A stretch of 64,000 nucleotides of DNA from Gavia stellata (GCF_030936135.1 NC_082611.1:124001-188000); one strand, 5' to 3'; shown: positions 34,060 to 47,215, numbered from the stretch's first letter. Numbers and translations are program-made. The notes: generated from the sequence alone by a model not told the origin.

Positions 34060-37000
34060 ATAGCTCAGAAATAAAGATCAAAATTTTATTTCCATGTTGG
34101 TAATAAAAATAATTCCATGACTTCTGTAAACCATTGCATAAATGCTATAGTGTAGAAAAGTTTTAACAAGTGTTAACAATTTTAAACAGTTCACTACAAG
34201 TAAATGAGTATGCATTATAAATAATGTTTTGTATTAACAAGTTTCATTCACAAAATCATTTCTGTCTGTATACTCAAAACATTAACAGCTTACATAAATT
34301 AATATGAGTAAAAATTCCATATTTATTTAGGGTCTGATGATGACCACAGTTACACAAGCATAGTGTGACAGTAATAGTATTACTACCTATATTTAATACT
34401 AGGATACTCTGAATGGCAATATAGAACAAAACAAGTATGTCTTTCATAATCTGCTATTTAAAGAAGACTAATAATAAGCCTATAACATGCAGCTTGGGAT
34501 CTATCTGTAATTAGCATACTTCCGGTTAAATTACAGCTCCTAACTGTAAAGACCCTGAGAAATCACAATTTTAATCTATTATTCCCCAGGCTAAAATAAT
34601 TGTGACAACATAATGGCATTCGCATTAAAAATTATATTCTTACATAAATTAACACAGAACTTGTCAAATACCAAAATGAATCTTGAAAATCTATTTATGT
34701 ATTTTGTGAATTCAGCAAATTACCGTAGTCTCTCTAAAATATAATTTTAATGTATCCAGTGTATTTCTAGATAGTGTATATAGTACAAGGATGAATGCTT
34801 AAAAAGGTCAGGTTTCACTTCTGACTATTTCCAAATAGTTGTCCCTAGTCAACAGCATATATTTTATTATCCTCCATTTTAAAATACTGGTGTAAAAGTA
34901 CGTATTTATTTGGTTTTGCAGTTGACTTGCTTTAATAAGATACAGAAAACTTTGCTTGTAATTCCTCACAAAAAGAATTTTGTGAAGAACAACTATATTA
35001 TTTTCATGTGACGTCTGTGTATGATGATGTATTGTTCAAGTGATTACCTAAGGATTCGTCTATAATTCTAGCAAGCTGCCCAGTCTGAGAATTTCACGCA
35101 TAGGTACCTTTCTTTGGTATGTGTTTTTTCCTTCTCCACAAAATGGTTTGTTGATAGTTTTGAAATGTGTCTGTAAGTCAGCACCAAAGAAACTTACAGG
35201 GAGCACCTGCAAAATTTTCAGTACTGATATTACTTTAGGACACACATTATTTTCAAGATTCATCATTATAAAAAACCCAAACATACAACTTTAAAAAGCA
35301 ACAGACTAAACATATGAGTTCATTTCCTCTAAAAATGCAGCACATATAAACTATGAATGTCTATGTGATGATTCACACTGCAAGTGATGTTTACATTCTT
35401 TTTTTGTTGGTGTTGCGAGATTAGGAAAATCACCTGTTACTACCAAAAAAAAAAAAGGAGGACCAAAAAATAGCCTTAGGACACAGGCAAATGCACTAAA
35501 ATTCACATGAAGAACTATAAACTTTGACAAGACAGCACAAAACCACACTTCTGTATCTTGTGGGTAACAAATGTCACACAGCTGCATATGGGCAGCACAA
35601 TGTGGCCTAAGCTGGTTTCTTCTAAAATACCAAAGCAAAAATTTGCACTAAGATTTTTCTAAACGTTTTTGTGAGCACAGTGGTTGCAGAATACTGTTCC
35701 ACAACAGATAAATACAGTAAACCGGTGTCCAAAATAACTGCTTGTTTGAAAAATACGTAACATAATTTCAAACTATAATTACATGTTATTAAAAAAACCC
35801 ACAAAACCCCGACGTAACTAAATTTGCTTTAGGTCCAAAATACTGTTAAGGGTCAAAAATCACTGTTTGTCATAGACCGCACAGGTGCAAAAAATACATT
35901 AATACCTACAGCCAAACTTGGTGACCCAAGTTCCTTTTTTTAAAAGTTCAAAGCTGGCTATGCCTTTAAAAGGGGAATATCTTATTTTAGGGCAGAAAAG
36001 TGTGTTTGAAGATGCAAATACAGTCCAATTTTATACTTTTCTCAGTACAAATGTTTTAGAGAAACTGTGTTAAAGTCAACAAAATCACATTATTAAACCC
36101 AACTTTGGTCTTTAAAGTGATCTTCAAACAAAATTTTGAAACAGAAGCAAGTAGAAATGTATTTAATATTTTATCCTACTTCTCCCTTCCCAAAAGGTCT
36201 CCAATGTTCCTGCAGATTGACATGTCTTAGGAAAGCAGGGACAAATCTGTACATTTAGTTCTCACAGAAAATGCGTAATGATACTTTGCTAACACAAGCC
36301 TTTGTACAAGGAACGCTAAAACCCAAATGAGATAGTGATTTCAGTATTATTGGCTTGGGCCTTTTATTTAATGCTGACACAGTTCTAAAAAGCTCTATTT
36401 TCAACAATAATAACTTTCGTATACAGCTTGGTTTTTGTTTTAGTATGACTGAACTTCAAATAGATTAACTCTTCGCTGCCTGTGTGAACTCACTTTTTGT
36501 ACTGAATACAGTAATACGGAGATAGAAATCATGTAACACAGTAGTAGGTCATTTCAATCTAAGTTGTACTAGTGTCACACCTGAATTTAACAGAAAAAGG
36601 AGTAATGCAGGCAATTATTCCATGTAAGAAAAGTAAAAATATACAGTGTTAACATGCAGTAATTAATTAACTTCTCCTGAATTACATGTTCCCAACTACC
36701 AGGATGAAGTAAGGATATTACCACCTTTTAAAGGAATCACTGTGTCAAAGTGCCATTGCCTGATTACATGCTTAAATAATTTTGTAGTTCCTTTCAAACA
36801 AGAATTACTTCATTCCTGAAAAAAAGAGTATTTTAAATATTTATAAAAGCAAGGGACATATTCTAGTTATTGTCAAGTGGTTCAATACAAAATTAAGCAA
36901 TAGAAATTATTTGCAAAATTCTTTTTTTATGTCTTCTGCCATTTTATAGGATATTGGGCATAGGCACTTGGTAATATTATATAGATCATATCTGCTCCCG

Positions 37001-37926
37001 ATGAGTACCACACAGGTTAGGAGATGTACAAATCCTTTGAGACTACAAACATCCAAACTGAGGGAAATATGCAAATGCACAGTCATTTACTAAAACTGAT
37101 CTGTTTCACAAAATTGAAAACATGTATTGGAATATGAAAGCATATGTGCCTCACTGTTTTTGTCTCCGCTGGTACATTTATAAATACTACAGTATGCAGT
37201 TAACTTATAAATTGTAAAAAACCTAGGTAAGTTGTCATTTCTATTTAATCATACTGTGATTTAACAGTAAAACCATGTGAAATATTTTACATTCACAGTA
37301 CACATATAACACGTCATATTATTGCATGTTAAAAAATAAACATAAGACCTAGAAAGCAGCTTGAAGCAATTTACAACGTATCTTCTAACAAAACACAATC
37401 ATTAAAAAGTGCTTTTATATTAATCAGAGTTTTTCAAACATCCAAGTAAACATAGTGTTAGACTGATTCCAAAATACTGGCTCTGGTGTTCCACGCACAA
37501 CAGACATGGCAAAAGGACCATCAGTACTGTTGAGTGTGTAGTTACTCTGTCTACGTATCCGTCTTCTGTTAATAACAGGTATAAACACTTCATTCAGGCA
37601 TTTATACAAAGTGATTACAGTGCAAATGAACCTAAGTAGCTTGTGCACTAGGAATGTAAGTAGAAGTCAGAAAAGGCTGCGATGGGATTGGGGGAGAATG
37701 AAAGAACCTCAAGACTATAGAACCTCATCAAATGACTGAAGTTGATATGTAACGGTGAGCAAGCCTTCTTCTCTATCTTAAAGCAACTAACTTTCTCACA
37801 TCAAAATGGAAATCAGTCTAGCACTACTAAATGGATTAATTATGAGTGATATAGTTCTTATACAAAATACAAAACCATAAAATTATTTAATCCATGAACA
37901 TGATATATGAGTACTATGCCTATATG
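34060..37926 (-). other. Probable UNKL 3' UTR and 3' flank
   Basis: About 3.9 kb of AT-rich sequence directly after the UNKL stop codon, without CR1 copies, splice-bounded exons or other repeats. Minus-strand AATAAA signals occur at 36,363-36,368 and 34,085-34,090. The clean stretch ends near the latter, so the long form of the UTR may end close to 34,065. UTR length is inferred, not shown. Confidence 0.45.
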
Positions 37927-38079
37927 TTACCACAGATTTTTTTTTTTCTTGCAGCAGGGACATTCTTGTGCAGCTGCACAGTGATCACAAAGTACATAAT
38001 GTTGACATGGATTCAGGATAATGCTACGATCACCTTCCTGACATACGATACACTTCTTCGACTGAAGCTGAAAAATCAC
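37927..38079 (-). CDS. UNKL: UNKL last exon: C-terminal RING-type finger
   Basis: Encodes the final 50 residues plus TAA of unkempt-like, the paralogue of the RNA-binding translational regulator Unkempt. The acceptor CTTTTTACAG precedes a phase-0 start 'VIFQLQSKKCIVC'. The metal ligands follow the RING pattern C-x2-C-x11-C-x-H-x3-C-x2-C-x5-C-x2-C (exon residues 10, 13, 25, 27, 31, 34, 40, 43), so the finger looks intact. The tail is 'KKKKNLW', encoded partly by a 13-base A run, which differs from the more usual tail I associate with this family. RING fingers commonly act in ubiquitin transfer. For UNKL that activity is inferred from family knowledge. Confidence 0.92.
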   Translation of the reverse strand: MIFQLQSKKCIVCQEGDRSIILNPCQHYVLCDHCAAAQECPCCKKKKNLW

Positions 38080-40306
38080 CTGTAAAAAGATTATTGTACT
38101 CAGTAAAAATGATTCCAAAGTATACAGTTGCGTTCTAGCAACTTTACACTTAGCTGTCCTGAATAAACTTCTAATGTAACAACACAAAGGACAATGTTTT
38201 TGTATGACAGATAGCTGAATTGAGGGTCATAAGATCAGAGAACATGCAACCTTTAAAGTAGCACCTGGTGGAGTATAGATGCTTTAAGAAAGGAAAATAC
38301 CTATGCTTAAACTTCTGTACCGAAATTTTCCTGCGTAATTGGGATGAGTGAGGCAAACAAGCAAAAACAAACAAAAGAGGAAATAAGCCTTTTTCATTGT
38401 CATATACTCCCTCATTTTGCCATTTCAAACCACTGTTACATCTTCTTGTGCCGTGGGAGATGTTCGCATTAGGACAAAATGTAAGCATCCCAGATGTGTG
38501 ATACTTGAATAAAGCTACTGATACAGACTTTGGGGAGGATGTCACAACTGCAAATAAATGTCTCCATGTGATAAGCCGTATCAACCCTATTAAGGAACAA
38601 GAAGAACTGAAAAGCATCTAAAAGCCATGTTAATTTTTGAAGAACAAGACGTGGTTCGGACTAAGAGAAGAACCCAGAATGCTACGTGTGGCACTGCCTA
38701 AGACAGCAACTTTCTCCTGGCAGGAAGAGCTAGGTGAGAAGAGGCCACAGTAGTAAAGGAAACCTGAGAAACTGAGGAGCTGGAAAAGGTGGTAATGGTT
38801 CTGATCATTCCAGCCTCGCCGAAATGACTTCCATTCCAGGATGTAATGACTTTTTTGGTAAGAGATCCCAAGACTCTTTTGCTCCTTTTTAAAATCCCTC
38901 AGGAGAAAAACAATAGTGGTCCCTAATCCAGTGCAGAATCCTGTAAATGTACTCGGTAACAGGAGCCTGGTAACTAGCAAGTCTCATCCTCGTCCACCTA
39001 CTTTATTGAAAAAGACTTATATTATGTTTTAAACTCTTCTAAAGAGAGCCTGGCTTTTTTTTCAAGGCTGTAGTGCATACTGATACAGATGGCACTGGAC
39101 AGGAGGTACACTGACACAGAGAAGATACTGCTGAACTCAAACAGGTACTAGAGTATGGCAGACTGTCCCAGTAGTGAAAGGAAGTATTTTTTTTTTTTTG
39201 CCTAGACAGTCCCATCACAGTCAAAACAAAACAGCAAGACTTGATGTCATATGTGGTGTCACAGTTGTTGTCCAGTGAGGTTTGAAGTATGGTGCTTAGA
39301 GCAGGGCATAGGGCATGGTCATTATTATCTTCCTTGATGTGCTCAGAGGAGTGGCACCTGATATTCCCAGCTTTGAGAACCCTGAGAAATGCCCTCAATC
39401 TGGCAGTGAAAGAGCATCCTAAATTTTGGCAGAAGCTGAGTCTGGATTTGAGAGAAGGCGAAATACAGCAATATGCCACTAAGGTGATTCAGGGACTGAA
39501 GCATCTGACATATGACAAGAGGCTGAAAGACCTGGGATTGTTTAGCCTTGAGAAGAGATGGCATCTTACCGCTGTGTATAAAAACCTGATGGGAGGGAGT
39601 AAACCAGATAGGGACAGACTCTTCTCAGTGGTATCCAGTGGAAGAAGAGGCAACATCCACAAATTAAAATACAGAAAATTCTACATAGACATAAGAAAAA
39701 ACTTTTCTTACTGTGAGGGTGGTCAAAAACTGAAAAAGGTTGCCCACAGAGGTGGTGGACTTCCCATCCTTGTAGATACTCAAAACACTACCAGGCAAGG
39801 CCCTGAGCAACCTGCTTGAGTTGACCCTGCTTTGAGCAGGAGGTTGGACTGGATGATCTCCAGAGGCCCCTTCTAATGTCAATGATTTTATGCTCCAAGT
39901 CTGTACTGGCCTCTCTGACTACAGAAACTCCTAGCAGGGAACCTCACCACCTACCTTCTAAACAAGTGAAAAACATGTAACTATTTTCATTTATTTAGGG
40001 CAACTATTTTTAGTTATTTAGGTAGTGCCCAAAATGTTGGGGGTAAAAGCTGCCTTTAAATCTTTTTTTTAAACACCCTAAGAATTCTTGTGAATCACTT
40101 GTAATTTGTTCTGATAGCTGATCAAAAACTTCGAAGAATCCATTAGGTTGAGAAATCTGAGCCATCCTCTATTTCAGAAAAGAAAGACTTAACGCTGAGA
40201 GCAATGTTGCTCTTTGAAATGAAACCTGGCATAAATATGACATTGAAGGTTATTGAGCTGCCAGTTCCAGTTAATCAAAAATAGTTATGCAGATGAAGAA
40301 ACTCAC
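38080..40306 (-). other. UNKL intron (last)
   Basis: 2.2 kb intron between the coiled-coil exon and the RING exon. It holds a CR1 fragment at 39,477-39,893. The rest, including a 116-codon minus-strand frame at 38,630-38,980, shows nothing recognisable. Confidence 0.7.
39477..39893 (+). mobile_element. CR1 LINE, 3' fragment
   Basis: Plus-strand CR1 3' region with the landmarks 'GACTGAAGCATCTGACATATG', 'GACCTGGGATTGTTTAGCC', 'CAACATCCACAAATTAAAAT', 'GAGGTTGGACTGGATGATCTCC' and an end of the 'AATGATTTTATG' type. Its sequence extends the intronic frames seen here, which are CR1-derived. It is antisense to UNKL. Confidence 0.9.
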
Positions 40307-40561
40307 CTCATCTATTGTTTCTAAATCTAAATGCAGCCGATTTTGTAAGGAGCGAAGCTTTGGCAAGGGTATCTTTTCTATATCTCCATGGTTTTTCATA
40401 TAAGGTAATGTAGTAGATAGACAAGCAGCTAATTGCACCTTCAGCTTTTTTAATTTATTTTCCACTTCCTCCTTCTTCTGAAGAGCGAGTTGTTTGTCCG
40501 CATCTGCGATGTTAGCACGTTCTTTTGCTTCTTGAGCCTCTTTCTGCCATGCATCACATGC
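40307..40561 (-). CDS. UNKL: UNKL exon: coiled-coil region, 85 codons
   Basis: Flanked by acceptor CTTTCTCCCAG and donor GAG/GTGAGT, phase 0 at both ends. It starts 'ACDAWQKEAQEAKERA' and continues with a heptad-like Lys/Glu/Gln-rich helix ('DKQLALQKKEEVENKLKKL'). After a Pro-containing break comes a second helix 'LRSLQNRLHLDLETIDE' that leads into the RING exon. This is the C-terminal coiled coil typical of Unkempt-family proteins. No stop or frame damage. Confidence 0.93.
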
Positions 40562-41398
40562 CTGGGAGAAAGAGATTTCCAAAATATAAGACTTTTTTTT
40601 TTTTTTTAAATTAACAACAAGAGCAAATTCAAAAGCCTTCAAAGATTCAGGTGATCTCCAATTTTCAATATAACAATGCATTTACTGTCAGTTTAACCTT
40701 TCTCCCTACTTATCCTATCTTCTAATTAACAACTCTTCTTGTTTTGTCTTAATGTAATTTTTAGGTATGTCACTCTTATTTGTCTGTAAACAGCCAGAAG
40801 CCTTTTTGGAGATCTATACATGGAACACATTTTAAATTTTAAACCCATAATTTAATGTCAAGAGACATGAAAAACTATCAAAATTTAGTACAGCTACTTA
40901 GCTATGCCTTGTCACAGAGAGAACAACATGAGGGCAAGGAAAGGACTACAGAAAATGCGCTAGACTGGCAGTTATCAACAACCTCAGTTTGACTGCTGAG
41001 ATGGCTAGGTACTGTCCAGGTACACTATACAACCACAGCTGCTGGCAAGGCTCTACTTTTTTTGTGTGCTTATCATCTGAAAGAGGTACGGGAGGGAATG
41101 TATGTCTTTAGTTACTTAAACATCAAGATATGTTGCTGTTCAGCCCTATCCTGAATGTGTGCAAGTGTCCCTCTCTAGAGGAGCAGATCAGCTTTCAGAA
41201 AATGAATTGCCCTTTAAAACGCTCAGTTTCCTTTATGCCGCTAGTTCATTTTGAGGATGGAAAAAACATTCCTTCGACAGATTGTAATAAAACTCTGAGT
41301 CCAAGGATAAGAAGATATGTAAAAAGAAAAAGCAGTAGGAGCTGCTTGTTTGTTAAAAATAAGTACATATAGTTTAATATTACCATAAATTAGCATAC
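40562..41398 (-). other. UNKL intron
   Basis: Short AT-rich intron with a T run at about 40,594-40,607. No repeat or gene recognised. Confidence 0.7.
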
Positions 41399-41601
41399 CT
41401 GTTTTACTTGTTGCCAAGATTCTTCCCATTGTTTTAGTTTTCTCTTGGCATCATCAAGTTCCTGTCTAACTCGAGTTAGTTCATTCCCACTGGTGCTCGA
41501 ACTTATTGAGGGGGTAGTGCCACTGCTTAGTACTGGGGATGGACTAGGAGAGAAACTCCCAGTTACAAAGTCCCAGATGCTCCCTGTAACACCATTTAAA
41601 C
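41399..41601 (-). CDS. UNKL: UNKL exon: 'SIWDFVTGSFSPSPSP' segment and coiled-coil start
   Basis: Phase 1 in, 0 out. Acceptor TTTGTTTTACAG, donor CAG/GTATGC. It encodes the family-specific 'LNGVTGSIWDFVTGSFSPSP' motif, a Ser/Thr-rich linker, and the beginning of the coiled coil ('ELTRVRQELDDAKRKLKQWE'). The SIWDFV...FSPSPSP wording fits UNKL, whereas UNK has SIWEHF at this place. This decides the paralogue. Confidence 0.94.
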
Positions 41602-42273
41602 CTGTAAAACAAAGGCAGAAAAAATAATCATTCTGCACACATTGCTGCAAAATGTTTCACATGCAGAACAAAATAGATGTGTCACATATGCAAAACTTAT
41701 ACTTTTATCTGCAAGACTCATAACATTATTTCACTACCTTCAGAAATGTGACAGTCTGGAAGATGTTTACAGCATTTAGAGCAATTCAGGAGACTTACCA
41801 CATGTTTTTTTTCTTGCCGCTTTTAATAAAAAGACAGTACAGTACACACAAGGAAAAGGAAGAGTGGGAATTCATTTATATACAAAAAATGTTGTTCCTA
41901 GCTGCTCACACATCATTTTAATTCTTCCTCTTTCTCTGTTTTATATTTTCCTTTAGCAAAATGCTGCAGCTAAGATGCATTCCTCCTGCCTGTACACCAA
42001 CTGCTCCATGTTACCCCTTTCAAACGCCTCTAAATATCTCGTTTTCCAAGAATTCTTTTATTCCCTTCACTAGGAATGGACGTTCACTCCTTGAACTTTC
42101 TCCCACATACCACATATAACTCCATTATCAGTAGTGTTATCAATTACAATAGCTAGGCTTTGTTGTCCAGATTAAGTCATAAGAAACATGCAAAGCCTTG
42201 AACTGAACATTTCTTACCTGCCATTGAGTTCCCTCTTAACGATACAATACGATAAGCCTTCAACTTAACTTAC
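41602..42273 (-). other. UNKL intron
   Basis: Short AT-rich intron. Nothing recognised. Confidence 0.7.
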
Positions 42274-42504
42274 CTAAAGAGTTGTGAGAAGAGGCTGAGG
42301 TGCCTAACATACTATGTTCTGTCTTCACAGGCTGAGGCTGCTGGTGGTGAGGAGCCGTAGCGGACGAAACAAAAGACTGAGACAGCGATTGTGAAAGAGA
42401 ACTGAGTGGAGAGGTTGAAAGGGATGATGATGAACGTAAAGATGAGGAACGAACAAGAGAACCTGGAATATTGACGGGTGCTGAACTTCCCAGTAACCTT
42501 TGAC
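42274..42504 (-). CDS. UNKL: UNKL exon: Ser-rich low-complexity region, 76 codons
   Basis: Phase 1 in, 1 out. The donor is TTAG/GTAAGT, and the acceptor ends ACATAG after a C run. It contains 'GSSAPVNIPGSLVRSSSL', long Ser/Leu runs and a Gln/Pro-rich patch, matching the disordered middle part of Unkempt-family proteins that precedes the coiled coil. Low-complexity Ser clusters are likely phosphorylation sites (inference). The G run on the + strand just outside the exon (42,520-42,529) may be length-variable. Confidence 0.92.
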
Positions 42505-42932
42505 CTATGTATGCATTGGGGGGGGGGGGAAATATTAGTTCCAAAGTAGTACACAGCTCTCGCTAAGTATTTTTCTGAAAAATATATCAAATATATATTA
42601 AATTATATATTCAAATACCTTCCATTAAAAAAGGAAACTTTATTTATCTCCTATTGCAAAAATATTTTTTAAATTGAACACTTGAAAGTGGTTTTCCAAG
42701 TGCCTGAAAACAGAATTTGTAGCTTTACAGAGCAGTGGCCTCATCTGCAGCTACAAAGAAAGAGAAAACACTTTTCAGATCAAGTTATTCGACTTACTCA
42801 TTTTCACAGCCAACAACTAACACAAGTGGAAAAACTGACTGAAACTTCAAGGAGTAAGAAAAATTTGGGTTTTGTTTTAATATATAAACTAGAGTTAAGC
42901 AAGTGAGACTACATACCTTGAAAATCACACAT

Positions 42933-43034
42933 AGCGTAATAATCAGATATAGCTCAATTTCTTTCCTCTACATAATTTTGCCTAGCGTAATAATCAGATA
43001 TAGCTCAATTTCTTTCCTCTACATAATTTTGCCT
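42933..43034. repeat. Perfect 51 bp tandem duplication
   Basis: The 51 bp segment beginning AGCGTAATAATCAG and ending ATTTTGCCT is present twice in direct succession (42,933-42,983 and 42,984-43,034) with no differences. This indicates a very recent duplication or an assembly artefact. Confidence 0.9.
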
Positions 43035-43859
43035 TTGGTCAGTAGATTTTAAATGTCAAATATACTTAACTCTCTATGACAACTGAGTTTGAAACAAAGT
43101 AAAAATTAATAATAATTTAGTCAAACAAATGCATTGTTCATAATTTCCCCAAATAATGATAATAATAAAAAATAGGTATTAAAAAAAAGGATGTTCAATC
43201 ATGCGATTACTTAAACATCCACAGATGCAGTGCATTTTCCTGGTCAGGAAACAGTTCAATATTTACTGTGAAGACTTTATTCATCAATATGTTTGAATAG
43301 CAACTAAAAATGACATCACCTTTTCTTTAAAAAAATTGATTATACTTAAAGCAAGGACCATGATTCTAGTTTTTTGGTTTTGCTGAAAAGAGGTGAATTC
43401 ATGTCATCAGAGAAAACATCATTCCTTTTAGAAGTATTTCAAAACAAAAAAACAGGGATGCTCATTGTAAGCTGCATTGTCATAATGTCTTAAATAAAAA
43501 AAAATAATCTTGAAATACTCAACAAATGTTACCAAGGTCAGCCTCATGACGAACTATATAAGGAAGATACAGGACAGACAAATAACCACAGATGCACATA
43601 ATATACCACACTATAAACATACACCACTCTTCGCAAGAGGAGCAAGGAAGCAACAAAGTAAAGGGAGTTTAGTTAAAAAATCTGGCCAAGTAAGAAATCT
43701 TAAAAATTAAGAGCCAAAGTAAAGCCCCCCAAACAAACACTGTATGAAATGGTCGCAGAAGAACCATCTCTTTTCTGGTTCTTAAAGCAGTCTTCAAATC
43801 CAGGTGAATTTTGGCTAATACAATCTGCCTGCATATCTTGAGTTTAAGAGGCAAGGTTT

Positions 43860-44755
43860 TGGTAGCAGGAGGGATGGGACTGTAGGGGTGGCCCGGAGAG
43901 GCCAAGGGCTGCCCTGTGCCGGACACAGCTGGCTCCAGTGGACTCGCCGCAGGACACAGCTGCACCCTTCAGCCACCCTGGTGGCGCCTCTGGGAGAACA
44001 TATTTAAGAAAGAGCAAAAAAATGCCACACAAGCAGAGAAGGAGGGAACAAAAGGTGTGACAAACAGCCCTGTGAACACCAAGGTCAGGAAAGAAGGAAG
44101 AGGAGGAGGTGCTCCAGCCACTGGAGCAGAGACTTCCCTGGAGCAGAGATTCCCCTGCAGCCCATGGAAGGTTTGGAAGAGGCCACGGTGGAGCAGGTAT
44201 TTCCCTGCACCCCATGGAAAAGACTACGGTACAAGCAAGAATTTCCCTGCAGCCTGTGGACAGGACTAGGTCGGAGCAGGTGGATAATGCCTGAAGGAAC
44301 AGCAGCCCGTGAAGAGCCCGTGCTGGCGCAGGTTCTCCTGACAGGAACTGCAACTGTGGAGAGGACCCTCGCTGGAGCAGGGACAAGTGTGAGGAGGAAG
44401 GAGTGACAGAGAGGAACTGTCCCCATTCCCCATCTCTCTGCGCCGCTCAGGATGGGAAGGGAGAGGTAGAAGAGTTGGGAATGAAATTGAGCCTGGGGAA
44501 AAGGTGACAAGGGGGTGTTTTAGTTTTTCTCTTTGTTTCTCACCATTCAACTCTATTTTAATTGACAATAAATTGATTTTCCCCAAGTCAAGTCTGTTTT
44601 GCCTGTGACAGCAACTGGTAAGTGATCTCCCTGTCTTTATCTTGACCCACAAGCTTTTTCACCTTATTCTCTCCCCCCTGGCCTGCTGAGGAGGGAGAGT
44701 GAGAGAGCAGCTGGATGGGTGTCTGGCTACCTACCACGATCAACCTATTATACCG
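43860..44755 (+). mobile_element. Probable solo LTR of an avian endogenous retrovirus
   Basis: GC-rich U3-like part with repeated phrases of the type 'GGAGCAG', 'TTCCCTGCA' and 'CCCATGGAA'. An AATAAA signal at about 44,569 is followed by an R/U5-like segment with the end 'CCTGCTGAGGAGG', 'GAGAGAGCAGCTGG' and 'GATCAACC', known from avian LTRs. No viral genes lie beside it, so it is called a solo LTR. Short frames inside are not genes. Exact ends and target-site duplications were not resolved. It is antisense to UNKL. Confidence 0.65.
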
Positions 44756-47122
44756 CATGAACTATCCTCCACATACAAATAAAATGGGTTACAGTATTTC
44801 TTTCCTGTTCCATACCTCATGGTGCTTCCAGTGAAGCATAATTATTCCTGCAGCATAGAACAAGGCAGTAAATGAAATACCAGTCAAACAAACTATAGCA
44901 CCAGGAGAATTGTTAAGCCTATCATCACTAGCAGAGAAGTAAGTTTGAAATTGCACACATTATCAGTTTCTTTCCAGGTCTGTATGAAGGGGAATATCAT
45001 GAACAATAATGGAAAACGTTAATAGATAACACACAAACTGTTCTGGTGAAGGAACAACCTGTTAGCATCATCACTGGACAGAAAATTGTAAGAAGTCAAT
45101 CACCCAAAATAAATATAAAGCCCTAAAACCTCTGAAGATATTCCCACTAGTATTATTGACAAGAACCTACATAAAACTAGATGACTATCTATTGAGACTG
45201 TAACATTTTGGGTCATTCTGCATGGATCCCCTAATACTCTGAAGTATACAGGTACCACAAATACAGCCTCTAATAGCAAAGAGAACCACCTTAGGAGAAA
45301 CACAGTCAAGGTGAGAGGGGCACCAGAGCTTGCAACACTGTTGTCAAGATCTCAGAAGTTAACATTTGGTGTAAGAAACTTCTTAATCAGTGCGGTTCAG
45401 CACTGGTTGCTTTGAGCTCTTGCTATCAATAATGAAGCCACTGTTACAATGTGCCTAAAAATCTGCCAAAACACCAACACCACGAAATGTAGATTGTAAA
45501 CTGCCTCCCCAAATGCTCTGCTCAGATCTGAAGATAGAAGCATGTCACCACTCACTTTATGTAAGGCATCTTCTGCCCACCTTCAAATGAGCGAGCTGGT
45601 GAAATGAAAAAGTCCATTTCAAACCAAGTGACTTTCCTGAATTCTGTGTTTGCTCTGAAGCTTCATGTATCCACACACTACTGGGGTGATAAAATTAGTG
45701 CTCTTGCCTAGACCTGTCCCCTTTCACTGGAAAGGAAGCACTTGGAGGAGGAAAAGTTTGAAGCAGAATCTCTCTGGACATCTGTATTATGTCTGAAAAA
45801 AAGAAACTTACAGTTGCTTATAATATATGCTTTCCTGAGGGAGTGAGGGCACTTGATGTTCACTTGGGTCAAAAGGATTCCCATGCCCTACAACAAAGTC
45901 TTGAATCTGTAATGCTTTGGTACTGTCCTATCCACTGCGGTCCCAGTGACAACTTACATATTCCAACCACATCAAATATATCTGTATATTTGTTAAAGCT
46001 AGCAGACTAAAGATATAATAATTATCTTAAAGGAAGAAAAAATGCATAATGTATAGAGACATTAAGTGCAAGCTTTTCTTCTTGGAGCAACAGTCAGCAA
46101 CAATAAACTAGGGTGTAGCTATAGTTGTTTTACCCTTTGTGTGTACAGCCATAGGGCAAGAAGGACATGGGAGGGACATGTTTGCTATCCAAGAATACAG
46201 TTTTGTTTGCACAAGTGGAAGCTTAACACATATGCACAACCAACTTAATAATCACTGTAGACCTCCTTCAAAGAAATGCTAGCAAAGCAGGTATCAGAAA
46301 ATAAATGTAAGTATTATAAAAATGTGTCTTATCTTGCTCTATGACTCTCAAAGGAATATGATAATGAAATTACAGTTCCTCAGTTTTCACTTCCTATTTT
46401 TCTATTTTTTTCCTCTCGATTATTTTCCCTTTTCTGCTTTCACAAAGAAAAGGTGGCATTTTAATTTCTTGATGTTCCTGCCCTTCATCCTTCCTCTCTG
46501 CTGTCTCTTCCCTGCACTGCTCTCCTTTGCCATGCCTTCCTCTCCACTCCTTTCCTAGAAGAGGCCAAATGGCTGAATACTTCCCAAGAGACCTTCAACT
46601 AAATTGCTCCTTCCAGGTTAGATTCATAGAAAGATTAAGTCCCTAACTTGCAAATATTAAAGTCCGAAAGGCTGCTAGCTCCTTCTCCTCAAGAACTGTC
46701 CCGACTCCCCCGCCCTCAGCAGCCACCTAACCATGGAAGTACTTGTCGGTCCCCACAGCACATACTGCCTGCTGTCAGACCTTTGCAGCAGTCAGTATGT
46801 AGGCAGTCAAGCTCAAGCGTAACGCCCTCCTGTAAATGCATGTAAGTCCTTCCATCAACTATTATGCCTATGGGCCCAAGTCATTAAGCACGTTAAAAAA
46901 AAGCAACAAACCAAATATTTAATAGACTGATCTCTTGCAAAATGCAGACAGGATGACAGCAGTGCAATCCCTTTACACCACAAATTTAAACAGCTGGAAC
47001 AAAACTGAGGACTTTGCTTCAAAGTCTTTGCTGTCTGTAACTATTTTGATGAGTAGAAGTTTAGAAAGGTAAGAAAGAAAGATATTTTCAATTAGTGTAA
47101 TTTTATGAATTGGACCTCTTAC

Positions 47123-47215
47123 TTGCTAATCCAAGGTCACTGCCTTCTTGATCTTCTAATTCTCTGTCTATGGATGTGACGTTTACATCATTAAGATGCA
47201 AATCTAAAGCAGAAC
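47123..47215 (-). CDS. UNKL: UNKL exon, 30 codons ('SALDLHL')
   Basis: Phase 1 in, 1 out. Acceptor TTTGTTTAACAG, donor GCAA/GTAAGA. It encodes 'SALDLHLNDVNVTSIDRELE', an acidic segment in which SALDLHL...VNV is a conserved UNKL phrase (UNK has a different SALDDLDLNEF form). Joins in frame with both neighbours. Confidence 0.93.

Larger units (their letters stand above)
42505..47122 (-). other. UNKL intron
   Basis: 4.6 kb intron with a perfect 51 bp tandem duplication (42,933-43,034) and a probable solo LTR (about 43,860-44,755). The remainder is AT-rich without recognised features. Confidence 0.7.

Noticed and set aside
38630-38980. 116-codon - strand frame in the last UNKL intron
   Set aside because: No splice sites of fitting phase and no resemblance to UNKL or any family. 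Likely a chance frame.
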